Assembly (NCBI GenBank): GCA_001687465.1
Contig: LVLI01000215.1
Span: 1-56,481 of the forward strand
Direction: 5' to 3'
Length of the DNA stretch: 56,481 nucleotides
Origin: Halocafeteria seosinensis
Lineage: Eukaryota; Sar; Bigyra; Bicosoecida
Shown: positions 41,501 through 50,726 of the stretch, piece by piece
How positions within the stretch are numbered: the first letter of the stretch is position 1
Layout: each line of letters begins with the position of its first letter
The notes under the pieces: generated by a model
Seen by the model: the letters and a program-made list of their open reading frames with translations, nothing else
The model's database searches: none
Told to the model about the DNA's origin: nothing
Program-made: the position numbers and the translations under genes

Positions 41501-43110
41501 ATTCTGAATGTATATCCTGTGGCACAGGAAAGATACCAAATGCTGCACAGGATGAATGCCTGTCTTGCAGTCCCAAGAAAGTATCTGCGGATACTGACAG
41601 TGAATGTCATCCCTGTGGTGGAGGGGCTGTACCAGATTTTATCAGTGGCTTCTGTGACACATGTCCTCCTCATATGTTTGCAAGTGAGTCAGACACCGAG
41701 TGTCAATACTGCGGGTATGGAAGGGTCCCCAACGAAGATCAAAGTGATTGCGAGGATTGCCTCGACCGCGAGATCGCGACGAGAAACGATTCAACATGTC
41801 ACGTCTGTAACGGCGGAGAGATTCCTAATCCTGGAAAGAATGGATGTACCGCTTGCCCCGATTTCGAAGTCGCTGACGATAACGATGTTTCTTGCCAACC
41901 GTGCGGTGTAGGAACAGTTCCACGTTTAGACAGAAAGGCCTGTATAGAGTGCCCTGTATATCAGTTCGCGACACTGACAGACGTTGCTTGTCAGATTTGT
42001 GGGGTTGGACGCATCCCATCCAATTCCCAAGACGGCTGTTTCACTTGCCCGGAGAATGAAGTTGCAACGGAGCAATCGTCCGAATGCTCCCCGTGCGCTG
42101 GCGGCACTATCCCTAACCGGAACCAGTCGACATGCATACCTTGCGAGCCGTTCGAAATAGCAGGAGCCAACGACACTACCTGCCACTCATGCGGGGAGGG
42201 CTACGTTCCTGCCGATTCCCGAAGCCGTTGTGAGAAGTGTCCCTCTGGGTCAACTGCTTCCTTTGGCGACGCGACTTGCCATTCGGTGGTAAGTAGCGCA
42301 GCCGCCCCAAATATTGGAAAGATCGCCACCTCATTTGGTCTCCCTAGTGTCTTAGGAGTTGCGCTCATAGCGCTGCTTGTGTTGGTCTCTTTTCGTCGAC
42401 GACGAAATGCTGAAAAAGCGTGTAAGGTGAATGACACTAAAGTTATCTACGCACAGCAATTGGGGGTACCACTCAAAGTTTCCAAGTTTTTTACTGACGA
42501 TGAAGATATACCAAGGCTCCATCGACAAGGTGTCGTATCATATGGAGATGCTGACGAGGGCTTCACAGAAGACTCCGTACGTAATATTAATCCAATTATT
42601 GAAGAGTCGTCGAGTAAGTCTATGGTGACCTTCGTTGAGTTTGAAAACACTGAGATTGTAAGGAGGAATGCCTGGTCCATTGTTTCACTGGACCCACCGA
42701 TTCTTGACCATTCCACGCACGAGAACGAGATTCAAGTAACTAGCATCGACCAGATTGAAAAGGCCCGCCTCTCAGTGGCGCGAAGAACACGTTTGACCCT
42801 TCGAAAATGGAAGGCCTGGGTTCTTGGGGACGTGTCGCCACTTGTCTGCATTACTGTCTTTCCACCCCGAATACGAGATCGGAAATCACCCTTTTCAAGG
42901 GAGGATTCATTCGACTTCGACTGTAAGCTGGATGCAGAAGGGGAAGCCCCTGTTTCCGCAATGAAAATGATCAAAGGCAACAGCAAGCGACAATTTAAGC
43001 AGGTTAGATTGGATGACCTCGAGAGAATCAATGGCTTTTGTCGGAAAGCATACCATCCTGATGGTGTTCAAGTGTCACTAAAAGCCAAGCACGGACCGCA
43101 GAAAAAGTGA
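32530..43110 (+). CDS. Giant cysteine-repeat membrane protein, 5'-truncated
   Basis: An open frame of 3,526 residues without introns. It starts abruptly inside a repeat at 32530, so the signal peptide and any N-terminal domain are missing. Residues 2 to about 3250 are 203 exact 16-residue units, each starting CxxC. They alternate between a GxGxxPN-type unit and an EVAxxxD-type unit, as in GCC2/GCC3 (ephrin-receptor-like) sequences. A single transmembrane helix at about 42336-42400 (LGVALIALLVLV) is followed by FRRRR and a cytoplasmic tail of about 235 residues without recognisable kinase or enzyme domain. Predicted type I surface protein with a very long disulfide-rich rod. Adhesion or recognition is plausible but inferred. 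The long antisense frames over this gene are shadows of its biased codons. Confidence 0.8.
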   Translation, partial: FCRVCLTGFVPASNRTTCVRCGTGEVAGETNVQSNKCQANEISDSNRGECNSCGKGKVPNEDQTLCTECPSTQVASEEDATCQPCGPGKVPDGNNEVCITCGVGRKPHEDGDKCQNCPVYSYAEDGDVTCTSCGVGKIPKGDQSGCDVCPLHQYSGEFQTTCQNCNPGNIPTVDQSACSVCAAHEVATTGDTSCKSCADNEVPDDENEFCVVCGNGEAPSEDRTSCVACAEHEYSGTDDSECRSCGAGKIPTGNQDGCISCEQYEVSREQETSCRICPTGFVPASNRSACVECGTGKVAGETDVFCRKCEANEISDSNKERCISCGKGKVPNEDQTLCVDCPSTEVATKEDSTCKPCELGKIPDSSNELCITCGAGRIPHEDGDKCEECAAYSYAEDGDVSCTACGIGHIPNSGQSDCDACPSHQYSGEFDPTCQSCTTGRVPNGDQSACTACADDEVATVGDTSCKACAANEVPDDKNEFCVACGNGNAPNEDGTSCEVCAEHEYAGTDDSECRSCGEGKISNEDQSGCISCEPYEVSENEETSCRICYTGLIPASNRSTCIQCGRGEVAMVTDIICHSCDANEIVDDNKEECVRCGTGKVPNGDHTICMHCPVDEVASEQDFICHRCAPGKIPDDKNEMCISCGVGMIPNEDGDKCKKCPSYSYSRVNDFTCTGCGVGHISNSDQSDCEACPMHQYSGEFESTCENCDSGTVPNGDHSACTFCADNGVAKSGKAWCRLCSATEISDDENESCVACGDGTIPSKDGTNCEACDEHEYSGTDDIQCRTCGAGKVPNKNRNGCTFCKPYEVSGIDDAYCRSCRNGFVPAANRSTCVQCGIAEVASEFNVFCRKCKANEVTVSNQEECISCGGGAVPNGDQTACMECSSNEIATVTDATCKLCKPGTIPDEAKKFCIPCGEGSIPHDGGDKCEECAAHTYARENDDTCEECGEGRIPNAGRDGCVVCPRHQYSQAEESICSRCGRGRVPNDNQSACTECTDNQVATSNDAICRFCENTEVPDTNNEFCVRCGPGRVPNEDGAACVACAEHEYASMYDAECRKCGRGRVPTPKQDGCLACDAYKASGNEDASCKVCGLGSVPSVDRSTCEACQAGKVAGVADVFCRSCNGNEITDFNNGKCKPCGPGMVPNADQSSCTLCPSNQAARLWDATCKPCNSGKVPDAKNEVCISCGSGKIPNNDGDKCEHCAPHMYADENDAECKMCGVGKIPNADQDGCTSCPAHMVASSGDSICNLCGPGMIPDQNQAACKSCDVGKVARDEDGFCRSCELWEIANSNAEECVTCAPGSVPNANQSTCVACSADEVAEPGDALCRSCDGATVPDRRYEKCTTCGPGKAPNDDHTDCTICKSNEVASTGDSTCRLCQGGTIPDDKHETCINCGPGTIPNENGNKCISCSSATYASGNDDTCNSCGVGKVPNSRQDGCKRCPAHHVAGMDDDVCKTCGPGKVPSNNQSICVRCADGFVAADEDASCRSCEPNEIHDSNQEACISCSGGTVPNEDQSGCKECEDDEVGSPEDALCRRCEDGTVPDDSREVCVSCGPGKVPKLTGDSCEPCTPYEYAANSAALCALCGPGSVPNTAGDGCQSCRAYEVASTKDDICRSCGLGMVPNANQSSCEHCGAGEVAGSEDGLCHRCDAGKVTDSKHEHCVDCGPGKIPNTNQSTCVECESNKIATSGDATCRSCDSGQVPNSKQDSCESCGPGRVPNVAGDQCSTCAKHEYATEEDADCKICGVGKVPNAEQDGCTSCPLPQVADFEDDVCQSCPPGHVPAENQSLCIRCENGFVAGIDDSSCQSCEANEISDGNHEICVSCGAGMVPDEDQSNCKSCDDNEVAAPENSSCQACGPGEVPDSKQEACIICGAGTVPNANGDRCTTCSGHEYAAIGDDECKFCGPGSVPNAKHDSCTSCEAHEVAGLVDDICQSCGPGTRPNYDKSTCLTCDVGHISGSEEDICRLCDPGMVPDFKQEQCIKCVKGHTPTNNQSTCIPCAANEVARSGDPACQVCAPNEIPNSLHEMCVSCEAGNVPNTAGDQCESCPSYLYATASDAECRECEPGAVPTREQDGCTSCQAHEVAGRQHDVCQSCGPGRIPDASRSSCVKCDAWMVARNEDISCRLCQPDQIPDSNQRICISCGAGSVSAANQTMCTRCAPNEVASSDSSFCRACGTGKVPDDKQEMCIRCGSGKIPDASGRTCISCGPHQYATTRDLECNLCMPGKVPNAGRDRCTSCKAYEVAGSDDDICQTCGSGRMPNANHSACLTCGVGHISGPEEAVCHMCEPGKVPDFKQEYCLSCAPGQAPNHNQSTCIPCGANQAARSGDASCHSCAPYEIPDAPHETCVNCGAGKVPNNDGDHCESCPAHLYATTNDAECRECESGTVPTKEQGGCTSCQAHEVAGPQDDVCRSCGAGQIPNADQSSCVRCDVGLVAAREDVSCRSCELNEVADSNQEMCISCRTGSVPIANHSVCTRCAVNEVATTQDASCRPCGAGKIPDDKQEVCIGCGAGRTPDPIGAVCVSCAPHEYSRQNDQECILCGPGRVPTATQDGCEPCPRSHVSGSDEDVCTSCTFGMIPNAKHFACMNCSDNQAAGIGDEQCKTCGRGKMPDANREHCVRCPDGEVATIEASTCQRCGPGQVPNPDKDECRICSVGQYASYFDTVCHACENGMVPSEDRSSCVVCPPYAVASSKDTQCTICGYGSTPNEERDGCIPCASHEVSGSEDHTCRSCGPGKIPSATQGTCIFCAPHQFSLSTDSMCTTCGNGEIPTTKGDGCEPCLKFQVASDLSSRCETCPLGMVPDPFQRECTNCTSYQIATKFDTECRSCGNGMIPTLDRGTCQRCPAHEFAADGDVVCQQCGAGEVPSSERNVCIRCASFQFATASDSTCQICGAGEIPTASQDGCQKCSLNQFATEADDQCQYCGAGKIPNESHDGCNDCPAFEYAKGLDVECQPCVPGQVPNAAQDGCTNCSSHEIATLQDSECISCGTGKIPNAAQDECLSCSPKKVSADTDSECHPCGGGAVPDFISGFCDTCPPHMFASESDTECQYCGYGRVPNEDQSDCEDCLDREIATRNDSTCHVCNGGEIPNPGKNGCTACPDFEVADDNDVSCQPCGVGTVPRLDRKACIECPVYQFATLTDVACQICGVGRIPSNSQDGCFTCPENEVATEQSSECSPCAGGTIPNRNQSTCIPCEPFEIAGANDTTCHSCGEGYVPADSRSRCEKCPSGSTASFGDATCHSVVSSAAAPNIGKIATSFGLPSVLGVALIALLVLVSFRRRRNAEKACKVNDTKVIYAQQLGVPLKVSKFFTDDEDIPRLHRQGVVSYGDADEGFTEDSVRNINPIIEESSSKSMVTFVEFENTEIVRRNAWSIVSLDPPILDHSTHENEIQVTSIDQIEKARLSVARRTRLTLRKWKAWVLGDVSPLVCITVFPPRIRDRKSPFSREDSFDFDCKLDAEGEAPVSAMKMIKGNSKRQFKQVRLDDLERINGFCRKAYHPDGVQVSLKAKHGPQKK
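32533..42276 (+). repeat. 203 tandem units of exactly 48 bp (16 residues)
   Basis: The first CxxC cysteine codon starts at 32533 and the last at 42277; the distance, 9,744 bp, is exactly 203 x 48. Landmark positions across the array all differ by multiples of 48. Higher-order periods are 816 bp (17 units) between 32860 and 36124, one 624-bp step (13 units), then seven 480-bp steps (10 units) to 40108. Confidence 0.9.
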
Positions 43111-44629
43111 AGTTCTCTTTAGAATGGCTGAAATCAACTGTGCAAAGTTAGTGTGTATAATCTATGGCCTACCGGCTAAGTGGAAATGTAGTTGGGGGAT
43201 CTTCACGCCGTCGAAGATGTCCCCAGGGCCCTCTTGCATTGCCTCCACCTGTGGTCACCAACACTCGGACTCTTTGTGAGTATGAGGTTCTTCACACGTA
43301 TCCTTTCAGAGCGCCTTGGGCCTCGCTCCTCCGGAGTGAGCATTCGTCACCGGGCCTTGTTCTTCTGCGATTGCCTCGTCAGTTTCCCCCGTTCCTGGTG
43401 TTGTTGCTTCTGCTCTGCTCCTAAAGTCCTGCATGTGCTTCTCGAATCCTACAACTCCAAAGTCCAGCCGTGATCATCCGCCGCGTGCCAAGTGAAGTCT
43501 TCGCGTTATTTGTATGAAAAGTAGCGTAGAAGTCAATAATCCTAGTCTTTTTTTAATAAATGACTCGCGTGTTTTCTGTAAACGTTTGTGAGCGCATTTA
43601 TGTTTGTCTTCCCAGTAACTCAGGAAGCATACTCCCCAAGCTTAAGTGTGATAGCTCTGGAATAAGACGCCGAGGAACAGTCTGCTCTCTCCCTCTCGTG
43701 CGTTCTACTCCACTACGCTGATCTCTGCTTGGTGTTATGTGCATGGCGATCTAAAGTTAGCATCGGGTTCTCAGATATTCTAGAGCGTAGAGACCCTTGC
43801 AGTCGGTGGAGTAATGTAGAATGGTGCTACTGTGGTGATGGGGCCAACCGAACCGACGAAAATCGTTTTGCATCGCTACCTCTTTTGCTTTCAATGAAAC
43901 GCAAATAGAGCCATAGTATTTCGTTACGCTCCCTCGCTCGTTTTCTTCATATACCGGAACGACTGCAGTGTATCATATGTGATGGGGCGGCAGGCGGACG
44001 GTACTTTCCATGTTCTGCATTTCACAAATGAAATCATTACAGCACAGGGAGGTAATCTTCAGTAACGACCTTAAACATCAATAACAAACTGTCCCAACAT
44101 CCGCAGATTGGTGAAATGGCCGTCTTGTGTGGCCACCTAACTGGCGAGGGACCAACTCCGAGGCAGAACTGATGGACCAGGGAAATATTCATCCCTTTGT
44201 ACTCGCACATTCATAGCTTATACCGGGAAGCTGTCGGTGGAAAGCCACTGGGACAGTTTGTTCTCAGTTTAACGCGGTTCTTGCATAAATAGAAGCGGTG
44301 GTCGCGTTAAGCCTACGGTGATCGTCAGAAGAAAACGAAGAAACCCCTTATAAGCCTTATACACAAGACAAGAAAACAAGAGGATAAGCTTAAAGAGGAT
44401 AGCAAATAATGAAGTTAGCAACAGTGATATCATGTCGTCCAGGGATTCGAGTTCAAGTGTTCGTCGTGGTGACTACTACTTTGATGTGTCCTGCTCGAAA
44501 GAAGGTAACCCCGGACTCGAACCCACTCGAGACTCTAGTCGAGAGCGAATTTAGTCTAACAGGCTAACAGAAGACGGCTATGCCGATGAGAAAAGCCATC
44601 CTGGTAACTAATGGAGAGGTGATAAAATA
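43111..44629. other. Intergenic region
   Basis: About 1.5 kb downstream of the giant gene. An AATAAA near 43553 could serve as polyadenylation signal. Near 44409 a short frame begins MKLATVIS and may be the remains of the signal-peptide exon of the following pseudogene. Nothing else is supported. Confidence 0.4.
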
Positions 44630-46537
44630 CAGGTCAAGTATCCGATTGATGTTACCCGTATACATGTACATCCGGCTAGCGATCTTGATTCGAAGTACGT
44701 AATGGTGGCTATATTTCACGACAATCCCACTAGCAATATACTGGTTACAGTATTGGCAGACGACAATGTAGGAAGCGAAAAGAGTGGCATGAATGAGGCA
44801 TCAGTGTTGGGAGTTCATCCTGTACTGGTTGAGGGAGACGTTTGAGAACGGACGATGCGAACGCCAAGTGGGAAGAGGTCAACTCCATTGATATTCACGG
44901 TGTAAAACGAGATCACCTAATAAAGTCTTGGGGGCCTTTCGAACCCGGCGAGGCCTTCCAACTTGGAAGTGGTGGTCAGCAGCCGGGTGATCTGCTTGGT
45001 AATGAGCTTAGCAAGGAGCCCGGGCCACCCGATATTGGATTAAGCTACACAATCAGGGAAACTTGTGGTCCTGGCAAGGCTCCTGATCCAGAACTCAGTA
45101 CAGTAGACCTGTGTCAAAGGTGTACTGCGGGGAAATATTCGGGGGCTGGTGATTTCACGTGCAACTTGTGCAACGCTGGTACTATCCCGAATGCGGACCA
45201 TGATGACTGTGTTTCTTGCCCAAGTCACCAGTATTCAGAAGGAGCGGATTCGAATTGTATGACATGTGGACCCGGAGAGGGCTTAATGACGGTCGATCTG
45301 GTTGCAAGGAGTGCAAAGCCGAAGTTGTGGCAACAACGGTCACCAAAAACGACGCAAGGTGTCAATCTTGTGGTAGTGGCAAAATCCCAGCCGCGAACCA
45401 CGAGTACTATATAAGCTTTGGATCTGGGACGGTACCCGATAACGAAGTTGATGATGCAAAGACTGCAAAAGGCTATGAATATGCGCGTACAGATGGCAAC
45501 AAATGCACCGTGTGCGGACTTCAAAAGGTTCCAAATCCATAAAGAGATGGGTGCGTCCCATGTAAGGCCTATGAAGCATCTGGTAATCAAGCAGCGTCCT
45601 GTCAGGTTTGCGCGCGTGGCTCTGGTCCACATGAAGATCGAGGACGTTGCAAAGAATATGATGCAGGAGGAAAGTCGCTTCTGAAACTGACGTATTATGC
45701 CGATCATGCAAAACATACGAAGCAACAAATCGTAACAAGGAGAAATGCATAAGTTGGCCCTGCAAATATCTCTAATGCAACGAAACGAAGTGCAAACCAT
45801 GCGGGCACGACAAGGGAACGTAAACCACCGACCACGACTGTGAAGGTTGCGGTTCGGGGAAAGTACCTGACATGGTGAATGCATTTTGTATCTTGTGTCC
45901 CTGTTACGAGTTCGCTGATGTTAATGATACTGTATGCAGCCCGTGCAGCCTCGGCGAAATTCCAATTTCCAACCGGGATGGATGTGAGGGTTGTCGACGT
46001 CGCATAGTCGGGCACGATTCCTAATAAACAGTGACGGCCTTGTTGAGGGTCCCAGGTGGCAGGAAGGAAACATTTCACATGTCGTGCTTGTGGTGTTTGG
46101 GTAGTACCGAATAACGAAAAGGAAGAGTGTGTAAAGTGCCCTTCTCATCAGTTTGTGACATTTGCGTATTTTCCCAGGTCCGCAAACCTTACAGGTCGGA
46201 TCTTTGGACCCCGAAAATTCCTGTGCATCACAGTAGTAGCGTCCACCACCGTTTATCTTTGGAACCTTACCTGGTCCCAATACTTCTTGCAAACTCATGT
46301 TCACCGCACACGGAACAACCATCGGGCACTGTACCCGGTCCGCAACTTTCGTACACCAAACGCTACACAAAGCGGGTGCGCTCCGTGTGGTGACAATGAG
46401 TACACTGGGACAGGAGATAGGATGTACAAGTCATGTGGGAAGGGAGCAAAGCCCAGTGTCAATAAGGATGGCTGCACCACCATCCACGATCCATCCGTTG
46501 TACAGCTTTGTATGAGAAACGTTTATACTGGAAGCTA
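44630..46537 (+). pseudogene. Degenerate cysteine-repeat gene
   Basis: A non-repeat N-terminal domain can be read from about 44630 (PIDVTRIHVHP, KYVMVAIFHDNP), loses its frame near 44840, and continues in another frame with KWEEVNSIDIHG. CxxC units of the 16-residue type follow (CGPGKAPDPE, CQRCTAGKYSG, CNLCNAGTIPN). The frame shifts again near 45280, meets a TAG at about 45541, and survives only as scattered units up to 46537 (CRACGVWVVPNN, CAPCGDNEYTG, SCGKGAKPSVN). A piece near 46166-46310 is inverted. No full-length product is possible. It is a relative of the giant gene upstream and of the intact gene at 50727. Confidence 0.75.
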
Positions 46538-47329
46538 AACTCATAAAAAAATTGGATAGCAACTGTACGAGCATTGGCCTTGTATGTATCCATTCGTGCT
46601 ACACACGCAGGATAGATGTTTTTCGCTCCGTCAAACCAGAATATATGTCTGAGAGCGTTTGTACTTTTAACGGGGAACGGAAATTGTCCCCGCCACCTAT
46701 CCACAGCACCTGGACCGTCACAGCTTCGTCCAAGCAATAGTCGAAACAACCCGATTCCATCGCATCCATGTTGCTTGGTTGCGTAGTTGAAAGCGTTCAG
46801 CTTTGAAAGGGTAAAAAGATCCTATAACTGTGCGCGGATTGCAAGAGATCGGGGCATACGTCTCTAGTTATCCCTACGCAGTGGTGGACATGAGACGTTG
46901 CCGGCTGAGAGCTATATTCTAAAGCTCTACTGTCCCAAGGATACCGGCTGTGTCTGTGCGGATTCAAGGAATTCAGCAGGATTGGTGGCAGTAGTTACCG
47001 GATTAACCCACCCTAGCGTAGAACGCTACAAGGTGATAGTAGCATTCGTATTTGCAGCTACGTTGGGAGGTCGCTAACACCAGTACAATAGCGTCAAGTC
47101 TGTCATTCAATGGGTGTGACCACTGTCAGCGATTCAAAGTAGAATGCATTATAAGAAGCGGTACAAGTAGCTGCACAATAGTGCACCGTTAGGCTCTTAG
47201 CTATCGTAGTTGTAACAGGCAGACACATGCACGTAAGTGTTCTTTGGCCGTCGTCGATTCTTGGATACCCGCGGTTTTACATTTCATGAACTTGTCTTTT
47301 TTAAAAGCACAGTGATGTCAAAACGACAA
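46538..47329. other. Spacer between two oppositely oriented pseudogenes
   Basis: About 790 bases without any frame, repeat or RNA that I can support. Confidence 0.4.
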
Positions 47330-49270
47330 TCAGCATACAGTTAGACCTGAAAGCTGGCCTAACACCATCTTACACTCTGTTTGTCCTTCTTCAGGCTCCA
47401 CTTTATAAGATGGACAGGCAACACAACGTTTAAAGCAGGCAAGGCTTTCAAATCGCGGGGGACAATCAACGCAACGAGCCTGACCTTCAGCCGGAGCAGC
47501 GCCTGCTCTGCACCGACGGCAGACTCCTTGAGAAATGTGCGACACTTCGTTGGATGCACACGGTGGTTGAATTTCTGCATCGCAACTATAGCATTCCGGG
47601 CTGGCCGTATGTTACCAGCACAAATAGTGTCTATGCGCTCTTCAGCTGATGTGCTTACTGACACTTGATATGGTGCACAACGTGTGCAATGACTTCGTCG
47701 ATTATTTGGTACTGATCCTCGACCGCACGCGTGATATACACTTTCGTTGTATCCCGATATTTTGTTCGGCGCACATGTAATGCAGCTACTTACTGCACCG
47801 TTTGGCTCAAGTCCGCCACGGCACGACATCCATCCCTTGGCTGTTTGCAGGCAATCTCTGCACCTATTAGCAGTTACAGACGAATACTGATAATTGAAAC
47901 GAGCACGGCAACTATCCCACTTTATTTTGGGAACTTTACCCGCACTGCAGTTGTGGCATTGGCCTTCCTCTACGGCGGAGTATTGGTGATTCGGACATGG
48001 GATACATCCACTCTTATCGCCATTGGGAATTTTTCCCGCTCCGCAATCATAGCATTGATAATCCTCAACTGGGGAATATTGGTGACTTAGGCATGGATTA
48101 GAAACGTCTTGGTTGCCATTCGGAGTTTCAACCGCAGCGCAAATGTGGCACTCACCATCCTCTACGGGCGAATATTGATGCCTCAAACAAAAGGTACAAC
48201 CATCCCTCCGGTGATTGGGAATTTTACCCGCACTGCAACTGTGGCACTTATGGCCCTGAACAGGAGAGTACTGATGCCTCAAATAAGAACTGCAACCATC
48301 TTGCTTGTCATTGGAAATCTCACCCGCATCGCAATCGTGGCATTGGCCATCCTCTACGGGTGAATATTGATGAATTGGACATGGGGTACATGCACTCTTA
48401 TCACCATTGGAAATTTTACCCGCTCCGCAATTATGGCATTGATGATCCTGTGCTAGGGAATATTGGTGACTTGGACATGGATTACAACTGTCTTGGTCAT
48501 CGCCCGCATCACAAAATTGCGAGCTATAGGAGGAACACGCCGATCGTATTTTCGCTTTTACGCACCCTTCGCACGTAATTACCATCCTGTCAATACTAAT
48601 TTTGACGTCAGCAATGTCCCCAGAACAGAAGGCTCCATACGCTTGGAATCCAAACCTTTGGCCGTTGTGTTGCTGATCATCCGTCGATGCTTCAATTTCC
48701 AGGTTGTCAAAACCCCCTGTAAACACTTTGACTTCGATTGTTGGGTCTTCGAAATACACCCTCATTTTGTATGTCCCCCTTCAAGTAGCACTCCCTCCTA
48801 AATACTTTCGTTTCCATTCCCTCGTGCCCTCAAATTTCATTATCCTGATCCCATGTTCGTCGGTAGCACGGTCGGGGTAGAACACGTGCTGGACTCTGTA
48901 GGTATAGTCTATATGGCTTCCTCCAAAGACAAGCCCAATATGAGGATCACACCAGCGACCTCGAAAAGCATGAACGGGATACACAGCCTCAATTATATCA
49001 CCTCGTTTAGGCTAGTAATTGAGCCTGTTAGTACAACCCCTTATCCCAGATGTGTCCACGTACAGTGAGTTGCTACCGGTATCAACCCATTTAGAGTCTA
49101 CACTGAAGGCACTTATATCTCCAGAATATTCATTAAGCTTCCCATATTTGAGTTATCTATCGTAGTTGTGTTCTTAGCCTCTGCTGCGGCAGCAATTATT
49201 GCTAAGAAGACAGCGAATACTCCAGAGGACGTGATCTTCGGTATAGTCGTTAACTGCCCCCGTATGAAGG
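47330..49270 (-). pseudogene. Cysteine-repeat protein gene with nonsense codons and frameshifts
   Basis: Read on the minus strand it begins near 49270 with a signal-peptide-like hydrophobic stretch (VFAVFLAIIAAAAEA) lacking a clear ATG, then a ~200-residue N-terminal domain (EAVYPVHAFRGRWCDPHIG, KVFTGGFDNLEIEA). In-frame stops interrupt it: TAG at 49012-49014 and TGA at 48781-48783. From about 48560 a regular array of 16-residue units follows, alternating CPxHQYSPVEDGQ and CHxCxAGKIxN types. The frame slips near 47600, after which units resume (CRRCRAGAAPAEG) to the end at 47330. From an internal ATG at 48765 a 468-residue frame is open, but it lacks the secretion signal. Probably non-functional, and decayed fairly recently. 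Confidence 0.72.
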
Positions 49271-50726
49271 AATTATGGAGAAGTACGGTGTACTCCCGAT
49301 GTAAGATTTTTTCTGTGTTTAAACTACCCTACCACTTTTTCTTACCCGTACCGTCGTACCTTTCCTTTGTACCGACGTTTCACTGTTAGAAGCAACAGAC
49401 TTCGTTCGTGGAATAGCGTGGAACAAGTTTTCGCCAGAGCACATCTCTCAGTCTGGCTAACGGGCCTACAACAAACGAACGCATAAGGCATGACAACATT
49501 CCATGACGTCATATTTAAGTCAATCCTATCACTTTCATTGGCTGTGCAGCTGCTGGTGTGTCATGGAATCTGCCGAGCCATTGAGGACTCCAGGAAGGGT
49601 ATTTTCGAGGGAGAAAGAAAACGTATGGTCAGGCAATTGTCCCCTTTACAAAGGCGGCGGACTGAAGGAAGGATTGCCAAAGGGAACAAAAACAAAGGGG
49701 GAATAATCTTTGTAATGGCAATCCAATGTAGTGCATGGCGAAAAGGGAGTATGTACATTGTCCTTTCTATGCGCTGGATCATATGGGTGCAGGCAAAATG
49801 CATCAACGTGGTCCCAAATACTACCTAGCAGTCGCTATGGCCCAGCACCAGCTGTTCGTGGATGATGACGTGCCTAGGGCACTTGCTAGGCTCCCAAATG
49901 AAAGCATTTTGGGGTACCCAGCGATCTAGACGACGTTGCACTGCATGGAAATCGGGTATTGTTATCAAGCAAATGATATACATTTTCGTCTCTATGTGCG
50001 CATTCGAGCTTGGTGAGTGTAGGTGTCGCAATGCAGCTGCCAAAGTCAGTACCCATCGCCCAACATCAACGTCTTGGATATTGGCACACATGAAATGGTG
50101 ACCAGACGTGAAACTGCACGTAGTTTGTTTAATTGGATGTGTTTTATAGACGTCCACATATTTGATGTATCACTTCAAAGCTGGGGCCCGGGGAACTAAG
50201 AGAAAATTTGGGGGAGCCAAAATTACAAAAAAGGAAGACCCGGGGAAATAAAGCGGACTTGGGGAACCACAAAAAGGCTCCCAGGGGCGACTGACGACCG
50301 TCCCAGTCACCAGGTTAGGACTGTTTCAAGTGGACTTAGTGGAGAGCCACAACAGCAGCAACAATTCGTTGCGTATTCCAAGCGGTTCAACAGGGGGTGT
50401 CTTGTCTCTGAAATCGTGCAAGCGAGAGAAAAAAGTGTCAGTCACCAAGCAGGTGCTTTATTTGTCTTAATTTTACGTGTCCGTGCCTTGCGGTTTTTGA
50501 ACCCTGGTAGCGCGTGGGTCTAAGCTCTGTTCCGTCGAACACTCCATGCAATGAAAATTTGATTTGTGTTGTCTTTTGTCTTGGGTACACGATTGAGGAA
50601 TGGAAATACAGTTACATCGGAGAGGTTGTATATAGACGAGAATTTTCTGTTGCGATTATTACGCCACCAAGTGCAACAGTTACCACAGCACCAGCACCCT
50701 GTAGCATGTGAATTTCACGCCTCTGT
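49271..50726. other. Intergenic region
   Basis: About 1.45 kb. Apart from one weak short frame at 49490..49828 there is no coding evidence. Purine-rich stretches near 50200-50270 are noted without interpretation. Confidence 0.4.
49490..49828 (+). CDS. Weak candidate: small secreted protein
   Basis: An ATG frame of 112 residues. Residues about 8-28 (FKSILSLSLAVQLLVCHGICRA) look like a signal peptide, with hydrophobic core SILSLSLAVQLLV and a small-residue cleavage site. The rest is basic and unrecognised. Chance is a real alternative, because frames of this length occur often in the window. Confidence 0.2.
   Translation: MTTFHDVIFKSILSLSLAVQLLVCHGICRAIEDSRKGIFEGERKRMVRQLSPLQRRRTEGRIAKGNKNKGGIIFVMAIQCSAWRKGSMYIVLSMRWIIWVQAKCINVVPNTT

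Noticed and set aside
32524-41673. Many long minus-strand reading frames opposite the giant cysteine-repeat gene
   Set aside because: They follow the 48-bp periodicity of the sense gene and consist of antisense Cys/Gly/Asn codons; they have no independent motifs or start-site context.
32533-42276. CRISPR array or satellite DNA
   Set aside because: The periodic sequence is a continuous coding frame with diverged units and no spacers of constant unrelated sequence.
44500-44575. tRNA-Ser-like stretch on the minus strand (GGGTTCGAGTCC and a CTAGAGT loop)
   Set aside because: The T-stem does not pair and no matching acceptor stem is found, so it is at most a relic or chance similarity.
48766-48800. 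Programmed read-through or selenocysteine at the TGA in the minus-strand repeat gene
   Set aside because: A second in-frame stop and frameshifts occur in the same gene, so decay is the better explanation.
49012-49076. A possible 65-bp intron with a perfect TACTAAC branch site in the minus-strand repeat pseudogene
   Set aside because: The peptide on both sides is in the same frame and looks coding through the segment. Removing 65 bp would break the frame and create a stop. A nonsense TAG is simpler.
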